DNA from: Bombiscardovia coagulans
GTDB lineage: Bacteria; Actinomycetota; Actinomycetes; Actinomycetales; Bifidobacteriaceae
NCBI RefSeq assembly: GCF_002259585.1
Contig: NZ_MWWS01000004.1
Coordinates: 372,001-436,000, forward strand
Length of the DNA: 64,000 bases
Reading direction: 5' to 3'
Made by a program: the position numbers and the translations under genes. This document shows, one piece after another, positions 1 to 8,380 of this stretch; position 1 is the first letter of the stretch, and every line of letters starts with the position of its first letter. The notes beneath the pieces are model-generated. The model worked only from the letters and a program-made list of their open reading frames with translations, searched no databases and had not been told where the DNA came from.

Positions 1-2560
1 AGCATAGTCGCTATCATGCTTTCGGGATCATCCCCGCATGCACGGGGAACACCGTGGCACCATACAGCACGCTGACCTCGCTTTTGGGATCATCCCCGCA
101 TGCACGGGGAACACCGCATATCACTAGTAGTGACGGCATGGAGCTCACGGATCATCCCCGCATGCACGGGGAACACCTGGTGAGTGTCGGCATTATCGGC
201 GCTTTTAGGGGATCATCCCCGCATGCACGGGGAACACTCGGTAGTAGATGGTACTATTGATTCTTCTAAAGGATCATCCCCGCATGCACGGGGAACACAG
301 AATCCTCTACAGCCCAGCCATCAGCCTGCCAGGATCATCCCCGCATGCACGGGGAACACCCCACGGATCACAAAGTGAACAACAAGTGGCTGGGATCATC
401 CCCGCATGCACGGGGAACACTGAGCGTGCAGATGCTTTCGCTGCTGCACTCCAGGATCATCCCCGCATGCACGGGGAACACTGTCAGATACAGGGCGGCG
501 TGTCGTACTTCAGTGGGATCATCCCCGCATGCACGGGGAACACTAATCCCACATCCTTTAAGCCTATCGGCGTAAAGGATCATCCCCGCATGCACGGGGA
601 ACACCCACGGCAAGCCCAACGTCAAATGGCGAAACGGGGATCATCCCCGCATGCACGGGGAACACAATACCGGGATCATAGGCTTCCCATACTCCTTGGG
701 ATCATCCCCGCATGCACGGGGAACACCACGCGCTGGCGGGGCACAATATCCCGCCATGAGGATCATCCCCGCATGCACGGGGAACACATGCTCTTGTCAA
801 TCGCATTTGCGGAACGTACAGGATCATCCCCGCATGCACGGGGAACACAGGGACCAAAGGCATTCAGTGGGGACACGTCTAGGATCATCCCCGCATGCAC
901 GGGGAACACAATACAAGAAACTACTAAAAATTAAAAAGAACAGGATCATCCCCGCATGCACGGGGAACACACAGGTAGCTTTTACAAGGTAGCTTTTCGA
1001 CTTGGATCATCCCCGCATGCACGGGGAACACTATAGCTACTCGTGGAATACGCCCTTTGAAGAGGGATCATCCCCGCATGCACGGGGAACACATACGCCA
1101 ATATTTAGTGATAAATTGCGTACCAGGATCATCCCCGCATGCACGGGGAACACAAAACATCATCAGCGTACCTGCCTTTAGCGATGGGATCATCCCCGCA
1201 TGCACGGGGAGGAACACTTATGGACATCACGGAAACGGGAGGAACACTAAGGATCATCCCCGCATGCACGGGGAACACTCTACCACATCCTGAAGTACAT
1301 GGTGATATTAGGGATCATCCCCGCATGCACGGGGAACACGTAAATCCAATTCCGGAATCTCTGAGTGAGCTAGGATCATCCCCGCATGCACGGGGAACAC
1401 GGCCCGCAAGGTGTTATTAAGCACGATTCGGCGGGATCATCCCCGCATGCACGGGGAACACAATTTTGGCTGACAGTTTTTACGATTGCTTTTGGGATCA
1501 TCCCCGCATGCACGGGGAACACCGTGAGGGATGGTAGAGGTGGCAATAGTGAAAGGGATCATCCCCGCATGCACGGGGAACACGAAGACGGAGCCTAAGA
1601 CACCAAAAGAAAGACGGGATCATCCCCGCATGCACGGGGAACACATACGATCAGCTACCGCGCTTTGCAGGATCTGGGGATCATCCCCGCATGCACGGGG
1701 AACACTGTCATCACCTGGAACAATATGATCACAATCAGGGATCATCCCCGCATGCACGGGGAACACGATGACAGGATTTTACAGCGATTTACGTACGGGG
1801 GATCATCCCCGCATGCACGGGGAACACTTTACTTTCTATGCAGCTTTATCGTTCGCATAGGGATCATCCCCGCATGCACGGGGAACACGGGTCCCAAGCA
1901 TTCTGTGAATACATTCTACGGGGATCATCCCCGCATGCACGGGGAACACAGGCAAGAGAGTCTCCAGAGGGTGTCTGGAGGGGGATCATCCCCGCATGCA
2001 CGGGGAACACGCACGGTCTTCATCCCGCCTAAAGCGCAGGCGAGGATCATCCCCGCATGCACGGGGAACACTTGGTGTGAGTGATAGGACTTTGCGCCGA
2101 TATAGGATCATCCCCGCATGCACGGGGAACACGCTGATGTCGACAAGTCAGAGCGTGTACCGATAGGATCATCCCCGCATGCACGGGGAACACTGTAGTC
2201 GATGTTTTGCTTGCCATTGTCCTCGGGGATCATCCCCGCATGCACGGGGAACACGTTGTAGCTGTCGCTAGCTTCGTTGGCCATAAAGGATCATCCCCGC
2301 ATGCACGGGGAACACCTCACGGTCGAGTACCCGGATGGGGTGGAAATGGGATCATCCCCGCATGCACGGGGAACACGAAAACAGGATTAGCTCGATAACA
2401 GAGGAACCAGGATCATCCCCGCATGCACGGGGAACACACTACCTACTGGCTTCAACAAGCAAACGCTGGCGGGATCATCCCCGCATGCACGGGGAACACG
2501 TCAGATACAGGGCGGCGTGTCGTACTTTAGTGGGATCATCCCCGCATGCACGGGGAACAC
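1..2560 (-). CRISPR. Type I-E style CRISPR array, 42 repeats in window
   Basis: Forty-two 28-bp repeats occur at a period of 61-62 bp, from 25-52 to 2533-2560, separated by 41 full spacers of 33 or 34 bp. The first 24 bases are a partial spacer, so the array continues to the left. Read on the minus strand the repeat starts GTGTTCCCCGTGCATG, continues CGGGGATGATCC, and can fold a CCCCG/CGGGG hairpin, as is known for type I-E repeats processed by Cas6e. All repeats look identical except the one at 1187-1217, which has a 3-nt insertion. The spacers at 482-515 and 2500-2532 are near duplicates. Orientation is inferred from the repeat sense and the AT-rich leader with a promoter at the right end. 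No cas gene is in the window. Confidence 0.98.
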
Positions 2561-2700
2561 ACTTAGAAAACACTGTAATAAAGCGGTTTAATTATAGCAT
2601 TGTAGCGTAATTTTATTAGTTTGCTCTGTATCTGTACATATTTTTATTCTATTTGTTCATAGACTCATGCGCATATTACACGGGCTCACCTCAGTGCTTC
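2561..2700 (-). promoter_or_regulatory. CRISPR leader and pre-crRNA promoter
   Basis: The roughly 110 bp next to the last repeat are very AT-rich, unlike the GC-balanced array. On the minus strand an extended -10 element, TGCTATAAT, lies at 2591-2599, so transcription would start some 20-25 bases before the first repeat. No good -35 is visible, which an extended -10 can tolerate. This fits a leader, and makes the rightmost spacer (2500-2532) the most recent acquisition. The leader role is inference; the AT richness and -10 are seen directly. Confidence 0.65.
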
Positions 2701-2887
2701 ACCCCCCTTCCCCCAAAAAATGACACTCTGCCATAGAGTACAGCCTTACTATTGTATTCTCCCGCATGCAATCATAGCGAATTAACACCTCTTGCTTCAC
2801 TTAATTATCCGGAACAGTCATGTGCCCATTGGTACCATTGAGAAATCATTAGAAAAGCAGACTCACAGCGAGACTGATGATCAACAC
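2701..2887. other. Gap between CRISPR leader and gntR 3' end
   Basis: No gene is supported here. The stretch starts with a C-rich then A-rich run (about 2701-2720) and contains the short palindrome ATGGTACCAT-like sequence near 2828. The minus-strand transcript of gntR would run through it towards the leader, and I see no convincing terminator hairpin that would insulate the two. Confidence 0.4.
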
Positions 2888-3613
2888 TTACCGAGAGTCA
2901 CCATCATTGCAGGCATTTGCACAAGCCATGACTTCGATAGCCTGTTCGGATTCATCAACGATACTTTCCATTGCACTACGAGCGCCTGCGCTGTCACCTT
3001 GTCGAATAAGAGCAGCGACATCACCATGCAGTCGAAGTGCTTGTTCGTTTGCCCTTCTAGGCATAAGCTCATAGCGCGTGCGGCCCACTAAAACTGAGGA
3101 AACCACATCACTGAGAGCCGCAAACATTCTATTTCCTGATGCTTCCAGCACAATCCGATGAAAGCGCTCATCAGCCTCAAGGTATTCTGGACCGTCGGCA
3201 TGATTGGAATGAGCGACCATATCTATGGCGGCCTGGGTAAGTGCTGACCACTGGTCCGGTGTTGCATGAACCGCAGCTAATTGTGCAGCCATAGGTTCAA
3301 CACTTGCTCTCAATTCTGAAAGCTCGTGTAGCGTTTGCCTACGATCTGGCCCACGTAGCCTCCACTCTATGACCATGGGATCATATATGTTCCATGAGCC
3401 TGCCGGGGTGACCGTAGCACCTACCTTGCGTTTCACCTGTACCAGACCCATAGATTCTAAAACCCTTGTTACCTCTCTGATAACCGTGCGTGAGGGTGGT
3501 TCTTGTCCCTCGTTAGGAATGGTAAGCCTATCCCCCTCTCCTACATCACCTCTAACTATGCTCATACCCCATTGATCTAAGAGCTTGTCATGTAAGGAGA
3601 ATTCAGCTTCCAT
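2888..3613 (-). CDS. gntR: GntR/FadR-family regulator of the gluconate operon
   Basis: A 241-residue one-component transcription regulator. The N-terminal winged helix-turn-helix (about residues 10-70) has the usual PSRTVIREVTRVLESMGLV pattern. The C-terminal FCD ligand domain (about 90-235) has the DERFHRIVLEASGN helix that supplies metal- or ligand-binding residues; the last histidine usual in FCD domains seems to be replaced in the ESIVDES segment. It is divergent from gntP with 185 bp between the start codons, so it very probably represses the gluconate genes and is released by gluconate or 6-phosphogluconate. Ligand identity is inference from context. The FadR-subfamily assignment is firm. 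Confidence 0.88.
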   Translation of the reverse strand: MEAEFSLHDKLLDQWGMSIVRGDVGEGDRLTIPNEGQEPPSRTVIREVTRVLESMGLVQVKRKVGATVTPAGSWNIYDPMVIEWRLRGPDRRQTLHELSELRASVEPMAAQLAAVHATPDQWSALTQAAIDMVAHSNHADGPEYLEADERFHRIVLEASGNRMFAALSDVVSSVLVGRTRYELMPRRANEQALRLHGDVAALIRQGDSAGARSAMESIVDESEQAIEVMACANACNDGDSR

Positions 3614-3698
3614 ATCTTCATAATATCAATGTATCGACTACGCATCTGGACAGGTAAGAAACAACATGTCAGGCATGATGTCGTGTATACTAAAGCTT

Positions 3699-3741
3699 AT
3701 TAAGTCATACGTATTATTGCACATATAATATTACGTCATAC
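3699..3741 (+). promoter_or_regulatory. gntP promoter with putative GntR operator repeats
   Basis: Two direct repeats, ATTAAGTCATAC (3699-3710) and ATTACGTCATAC (3730-3741), flank a perfect TATAAT at 3724-3729. The starts are 31 bp apart, about three helical turns. One copy covers the -35 position and the other lies just downstream of the -10, which is where a repressor would block RNA polymerase. No good -35 hexamer is visible. The assignment to GntR rests on position in the divergent gntR-gntP gap. Confidence 0.5.
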
Positions 3742-3798
3742 AAAAGAAGTCGGATTCAGAAAGTTAACTTTCCGGCATCCCTCAGAGAAGAGGTAGCC

Positions 3799-5244
3799 AT
3801 GCAATCTATATTGCACCTAGCAAGTAGCAGCTCGTTACTACTGTCCGAGAGTCCCGCCATTAGACTTGATAACACCCGGTTAAGCATCAGCCTAGTCCTC
3901 AGCTTAGTAGTTCTGATTTTCTTGGTGACCGTCGTCAAACTGCATCCCTTCATATCTTTACTCTGTGCCAGCTTAGTTGTCGGCATAGGTTCGGGACTTG
4001 GTCCTGTCTCTACACTCGCTAGCTTCACCAGCGAATTTGGCAATACCATGGGATCCGTTGGCATTCTCATAGGTCTTGGAGCCATGATTGGTAAAGTTCT
4101 CATGGATACGGGTGCCACAGACCAGGTAGTCAATACCCTAGTAGCAAAGTCCTCACCTGCCACCATTGCCTGGATCATGGCTCTCATTGGAGCCTTGATA
4201 GGCCTGCCAATGTTTTTTGAAGTAGGATTAGTTATCTTGGTACCAGTCATTATCCTGGTAGCACGCCGGACACAACTTCCGCTTATGCGCGTAGCAATCC
4301 CCACCCTAGCAGGCCTATCAATCATGCACGCATGCGTACCCCCTCACCCAGGTCCCCTTGCAGCCCTCAGTCAATTCAAGGAAACCGGTAATGTGGGGCT
4401 TACCATGATGGTTGGGATACCTTTTGCCCTCATTACCCTCATGCTTGTGGGACCGTTGTTTTCAAAGATCGCCTCACGATGGGTCCCTATCGAAGCTCCA
4501 ACAGACTTCCTTGCAAAGAGTGAGGAAGCCAGCAAAGAAGAATCCAAGCTGCCTTCCTTCTCGCTCTCAGTCTCATGCATTCTTCTACCAGCTATACTCA
4601 TGCTCCTCACATCTGTCTTTGAGATAGTGAACCCAGGATTTAAAAACCGTACCGACAGCTTTGCGCAAACAATCAACTTCATTGGTAACCCTGTCATGGC
4701 ATTAGCAATATCCCTGATAGTATCCATGCTAGTTCTCAAGGTAGCTTCTGGTATCTCATGGAAAACAGTCAATGATTCATTGGGAGCTTCCCTACCTGCC
4801 GTCGCCGGGATCCTCCTTATTGTTGGTGCTGGTGGCGGCTTTAAGGGAGTGCTGGTTTCTACAGGTATCGGCAAGATCATTGGCACTTTTGTTGAACATT
4901 CCAACATATCCATCTTCCTACTAGGCTGGATTATTGCTGCATTCGTTCGAATCGCTACAGGTTCAGCAACAGTTTCTATCCTCACAACTGCAGGAATTCT
5001 CAGCAATGCCATGTCTATGATGCATGCCAGTCCAATGGCTACAACATTACTAGTGATCGCCATTGGTGCGGGATCCATATTCCTTTCCCATCTCAATGAC
5101 GCAGGTTTCTGGCTCATCAAGGAATATTTCGGTTTGAGCGTAGGCGAAACCTTAAAGACTTGGTCTATTTTAGAGTGCCTCCTCTCTGTTGTTGTCCTTG
5201 TTTTGGTCATGATTACGAGTATTTTCGTACCCATTGCTGGCTGA
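3799..5244 (+). CDS. gntP: Gluconate:H+ symporter, GntP family
   Basis: A 481-residue integral membrane permease with about 12 hydrophobic segments, typical in length for the GntP family. Characteristic stretches include the amphipathic HPFISLLCASLVVGIG segment near the N terminus, the ACVPPHPGPLAA loop and the ATGSATVSILTTAG helix. It imports gluconate. The ATG is preceded by AGAGAAGAGG at a suitable distance. gntK follows 34 bp later on the same strand, so the two are co-transcribed from the promoter in the gntR-gntP gap. Confidence 0.93.
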   Translation: MQSILHLASSSSLLLSESPAIRLDNTRLSISLVLSLVVLIFLVTVVKLHPFISLLCASLVVGIGSGLGPVSTLASFTSEFGNTMGSVGILIGLGAMIGKVLMDTGATDQVVNTLVAKSSPATIAWIMALIGALIGLPMFFEVGLVILVPVIILVARRTQLPLMRVAIPTLAGLSIMHACVPPHPGPLAALSQFKETGNVGLTMMVGIPFALITLMLVGPLFSKIASRWVPIEAPTDFLAKSEEASKEESKLPSFSLSVSCILLPAILMLLTSVFEIVNPGFKNRTDSFAQTINFIGNPVMALAISLIVSMLVLKVASGISWKTVNDSLGASLPAVAGILLIVGAGGGFKGVLVSTGIGKIIGTFVEHSNISIFLLGWIIAAFVRIATGSATVSILTTAGILSNAMSMMHASPMATTLLVIAIGAGSIFLSHLNDAGFWLIKEYFGLSVGETLKTWSILECLLSVVVLVLVMITSIFVPIAG

Positions 5245-5278
5245 GGCCCCACTTACAATAGATCCTAGAAAGGTTGTT

Positions 5279-5953
5279 ATGATACATACTTCATCCGGCA
5301 ATACAAAAGCTGCAAGAGATTTTCCTATCCCCTCAGCTATCGAGAATACAGTGCCTAACGATTATCTAGACAACAAAACACCCGTACTAGTCATCATGGG
5401 AGTATCCGGCTGCGGGAAAAGCACAATGAACCAACATTTGAGTAGCAAACTAGGATGGGATGTAGCTGAAGCTGATGATTTTCACCCTCAAGCTAACATT
5501 GACAAAATGGCCAACGGAATCCCTCTCAACGATGAGGATCGCTGGCCTTGGTTAGACAAGATTCATGATTGGATTGAGAACCACATGGACCACAAGACTC
5601 CTGGTACGGTTACTTGTTCAGCCCTAAGGAGAGCATACAGAGAGAAAATTTGGATGCCAGGCGTCGTTTTTGTCTACCTGAGCGGAGACTACGACTCGAT
5701 TATGGAACGACTGTCCCATCGGCAAGGACACTTCATGAAACCCCAAATGTTGAAATCTCAGTTCGATACACTAGAACCACCAAGCAAGGACGAGATTCAC
5801 ATGACTATTGACGTAGGGCTACATATGACACCCGAGGTTGAGGCAGAAGAGGTAATTGATACGCTGAATTTACAGTGCGCTGTAGAAGCACACAGTGAAC
5901 AGGTCATAGCAGAACGAGCAAGACAGGAAGCAAGGAAGTCTGAGCAAGGGTAA
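5279..5953 (+). CDS. gntK: Gluconokinase
   Basis: ATP-dependent kinase converting gluconate to 6-phosphogluconate in the cytoplasm. The Walker A loop GVSGCGKST is at residues 41-49, followed by the family signature EADDFHPQANIDKMANGIPL and DEDRWPWLD. I start it at the ATG preceded by AGAAAGG, giving 224 residues; an upstream in-frame ATG would overlap gntP and has no ribosome binding site. Compared with the usual 165-175 residues it has about 35 extra N-terminal residues and a polar C-terminal tail, both of unknown role. It lies between the gluconate permease and 6-phosphogluconate dehydrogenase. Confidence 0.93.
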   Translation: MIHTSSGNTKAARDFPIPSAIENTVPNDYLDNKTPVLVIMGVSGCGKSTMNQHLSSKLGWDVAEADDFHPQANIDKMANGIPLNDEDRWPWLDKIHDWIENHMDHKTPGTVTCSALRRAYREKIWMPGVVFVYLSGDYDSIMERLSHRQGHFMKPQMLKSQFDTLEPPSKDEIHMTIDVGLHMTPEVEAEEVIDTLNLQCAVEAHSEQVIAERARQEARKSEQG

Positions 5954-5964
5954 GTAATGCCAGT

Positions 5965-5985
5965 GGAGATTATTGTAATATCTCC
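5965..5985 (+). other. Small intercistronic hairpin gntK-gnd
   Basis: The arms GGAGAT and ATCTCC bracket a 9-base loop between gntK and gnd. There is no T-run, so it is not a classical terminator. It could stabilise or process the operon mRNA. The evidence is only the inverted repeat. Confidence 0.3.
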
Positions 5986-6020
5986 CAATACCTACAAAAA
6001 TCATCGAAAGGAATGAAATA

Positions 6021-6899
6021 GTGCAAATTGGAATGATAGGTCTAGGACGCATGGGAAACAATATGGCAGAGCGTCTGAGAAGTGGAGGGCATAAGGTTGT
6101 CGGATACGACATTTCTCCGGACTCAAACAGAGATGTCGATAGCTTACAAGCCTTAGTCGACGCTCTAGAAGCACCACGGGTTATTTGGGTCATGGTGCCT
6201 GCCGGCAAACCCCTAGACTCCACCATTACTCAACTGAGCAATCTACTCGGCAATGGTGACCTGATAATAGACGGAGGAAACACCCGGTTCACTGAAGATC
6301 AAGAGCATGCCAAAACATTATCTGCAAAAGGAATTGGATTGGTTGACGTAGGTACTTCTAACGGCATCTGGGGTAGAGAGAACGGATATGCCCTGATGGT
6401 AGGAGGCTCTGATGAAAATGTAGCCCGCATCCAACCCATCTTACATACCCTTAAACCTGAAGGAGATTTTGGTCTGGTCCATGCCGGTGGGACCGGTGCT
6501 GGCCACTATGCCAAAATGGTTCACAATGGCATTGAATACGGGATGATGCAGGCTTTAGCCGAGGGTTATGCAGTATTAGAAGCTTCCGACTTCATTAAGG
6601 ATGCTGATGACGTAGTCCAGTCTTGGCGGAAGGGGTCAGTCATTCAATCTTGGCTTCTAGACCTCCTGAGTAACGCCCTTCACAAGGACCCACATCTCAG
6701 TCACATTGCAGGTAAAGCAGATGAAACTGGCGAAACGAAGTGGATGATTGGTGATGCCTTAGAACTTGGCATCCCAACACCGGCCATTACTGCTGCTTTA
6801 TATGCCCGTCAATCCTCACAAATTCAAGATCCGGCGACCATGAAGGTTGTTTCTGCATTACGTAACGAGTTCGGCGGTCACTCCATAGCGAAAGATTAA
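6021..6899 (+). CDS. gnd: 6-phosphogluconate dehydrogenase, decarboxylating (short form)
   Basis: Oxidises and decarboxylates 6-phosphogluconate to ribulose 5-phosphate. The 292-residue length matches the short, usually NAD-preferring class rather than the about 470-residue form. The Rossmann motif is GMIGLGRMGNNM (residues 4-15), substrate motifs are GGNTRF (85-90) and GTSNGIWGRENGYALMVGG (111-129), and the catalytic region is GHYAKMVHNGIEYGMMQA (161-178). The usual GTSGG reads GTSNG here, a small deviation. The start is GTG after AAAGGA. It is the last gene of the gluconate operon, 67 bp after gntK, and is followed by a strong hairpin. Confidence 0.92.
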   Translation: MQIGMIGLGRMGNNMAERLRSGGHKVVGYDISPDSNRDVDSLQALVDALEAPRVIWVMVPAGKPLDSTITQLSNLLGNGDLIIDGGNTRFTEDQEHAKTLSAKGIGLVDVGTSNGIWGRENGYALMVGGSDENVARIQPILHTLKPEGDFGLVHAGGTGAGHYAKMVHNGIEYGMMQALAEGYAVLEASDFIKDADDVVQSWRKGSVIQSWLLDLLSNALHKDPHLSHIAGKADETGETKWMIGDALELGIPTPAITAALYARQSSQIQDPATMKVVSALRNEFGGHSIAKD

Positions 6900-6910
6900 C
6901 CAGCCGTCAG

Positions 6911-6957
6911 GTACCCCTCCTATTACAGCTGTTAATGAGTTGTAATAGGAGGGGTAC
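6911..6957 (+). terminator. Hairpin terminator after gnd
   Basis: A perfect 17-bp stem, GTACCCCTCCTATTACA (6911-6927) pairing with 6941-6957, with a 13-base loop, starts 11 bp after the gnd stop codon. It is followed by TTGTATTTAT, a modest T-rich tract. It closes the gluconate operon. Confidence 0.8.
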
Positions 6958-7382
6958 TTGTATTTATAGGGGTATCTGTATCTATTCAGTCATAAAGAAA
7001 CCTCAAACGCTATCACTCCCCAACAGCCACAGTCATGCCAACTATCCCGTCTGTAGCGTTAGGTCATACTAACTTCAGCCATGCTTGAAACTACAACAAC
7101 TCGAATGCTTGTGGCATCCTACTTGTTAACGGTAACCTAGCGTTCAAAACTGCCCTCTAAGCACCAGTGACAGCTACTTTGGGGCCTGCACATACAACTT
7201 ATTAATGGTGTATCAGGACTATAAGTCGCCTTCCTTTTCAAGAAGGCAAAACTACAATCCACCTCCTCCACTTGAATCATTAGTTTACAAATACAGAAAT
7301 ATCTATAATAAGTACTCCCGCCGCAATGTATAGTAAGTGCATTACTTTATTTGCCACAGCAACTTACCCCACAATATTTCAA

Positions 7383-7411
7383 GCATCATCCCCGCATGTG
7401 CGAGGGAAAAC
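7383..7411 (-). repeat. Degenerate solitary CRISPR-like repeat
   Basis: Read on the minus strand it runs GTTTTCCCTCGCACATG then CGGGGATGATGC, 29 bases. Its 3' half shares the 14 bases CATGCGGGGATGAT exactly with the array consensus, while the 5' half has several substitutions and one extra base. It lies about 4.8 kb from the leader end of the array in the same orientation. No second clear repeat follows at 61-bp spacing; weak ATCATCCCC-like matches near 7466 are not convincing. Confidence 0.6.
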
Positions 7412-7751
7412 TCCGTAGTTTTTACCGGACAACTTGCGTTCTGATTCACATAATCAGGAGCCTGACTATCATCCCCTAGACCCAGAGGTGAGTCCTGCCA
7501 ACCCTGTCCATCCAAGAACATTGTGGTTGATCCCCACCTAATCTGTTCGCAGGTTGATTCGATGAATCTGGAGTCGTCTCCCTTCCAATGTTCGGGATGA
7601 CCCACTAGATGCTTCTTCTTTCAGTCCTTGTCCCTTGAATTACCCTCCCCTGTCGAGCGCCCAGGGGGAAACTGACAGACGGACGCACCAATGAAGCAAC
7701 ACTGCCATTTGTGCATCCCTTTTCCAGAGTTAACCTGTGCCCACTGTGTCA

Positions 7752-7898
7752 ATGGTCGAACGCCAGTCACCGTTGTTACGTGATTCACGCAAGAATGAGC
7801 TTCTGGACAACAAACAAGGAGAACACCCAGGCACCTTCGAGGCCGAACCTGCAACCATCGCCCTCGACATCCATGGCTATCAGGAACGCATAGGGTGA
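7752..7898 (+). pseudogene. Possible gene remnant, 48 codons
   Basis: An ATG-to-TGA frame whose product contains ELLDNKQGEHPGTFEAEP and ATIALDIHGYQERIG, with a composition like a real folded protein and unlike the surrounding frames. There is no Shine-Dalgarno sequence, and a stop codon lies just upstream. I do not recognise the family. It may be the tail of a decayed gene, or chance. Confidence 0.2.
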
Positions 7899-8226
7899 AG
7901 TTGACACATGAAAGCCTAAATGCCTGTTCCGATGACATCTTCTAGGTAAGATGGACATCGCCGTCCTGAGGCCGGATGTTTTAACTAGTTTAATTGTATA
8001 CTCACCGAATTCCCTTTCAGTAATCCACATTCAACTAGTTTTTAATTACGTGACCTAAGCAAGTAAACAAGTCGACTGCAAGCCGTATAGGTATATATGT
8101 TCTTCTCATCTACTAGATGGATAAGTTGCTGTCGAGTGAGACTTACCTGAACCAGCACTTTGCACTACAGACAGCAGGACCACTCAATGAAAGCTTCTCT
8201 TTTGGAGTTGTTTGAACACATGCAAA

Positions 8227-8267
8227 ATCCTCTTGGTCACAGACACATAGCTTGTGACCAAGAGGAT
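8227..8267 (-). terminator. Terminator downstream of the VOC gene
   Basis: A perfect 15-bp stem, ATCCTCTTGGTCACA (8227-8241) with 8253-8267, and an 11-base loop. On the minus strand the stem is followed by TTTTG, which suits termination of the VOC/TipAL transcript about 115 bp past the stop codon. On the plus strand no T-run follows. Confidence 0.7.
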
Positions 8268-8380
8268 GGATAGAAGTCTAAATGCTCAAATCAGGTGTGA
8301 ATGCAGTACCTCATTGTCCATCGCGATTACCTAGAGGTTCTTGCATATCCTGATTTCAGTACAGTGCTCAAAACCTCTGC

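Larger units (their letters stand above)
6958..8226. other. Long gene-poor stretch with a decayed CRISPR repeat
   Basis: About 1.27 kb with no convincing gene. The minus-strand open frames at 7342-7605 and 7621-7938 lack family resemblance and good ribosome binding sites. A degenerate CRISPR repeat is present at 7383-7411. A plus-strand 48-codon frame at 7752-7898 has protein-like composition but no ribosome binding site. The stretch may be a graveyard of lost accessory genes. What it once held cannot be read from the sequence. Confidence 0.5.

Noticed and set aside
54-2610. Many open frames of 60-230 codons across the first 2.6 kb, with recurring HPRMHGEH, SSPHARGT and IIPACTGNT strings
   Set aside because: They are translations of the CRISPR repeats in three frames plus spacers. 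The periodicity of the DNA repeat explains them fully.
7466-7675. Additional CRISPR repeat remnants at about 61-bp steps after the degenerate repeat
   Set aside because: Only short ATCATCCCC- or GATCCCC-like matches are present. They are too weak and irregular to call an array.
7342-7938. Two minus-strand open frames of 87 and 105 codons
   Set aside because: No family resemblance, odd composition and no ribosome binding sites. One runs through the degenerate CRISPR repeat (giving FSLAHAGMML).
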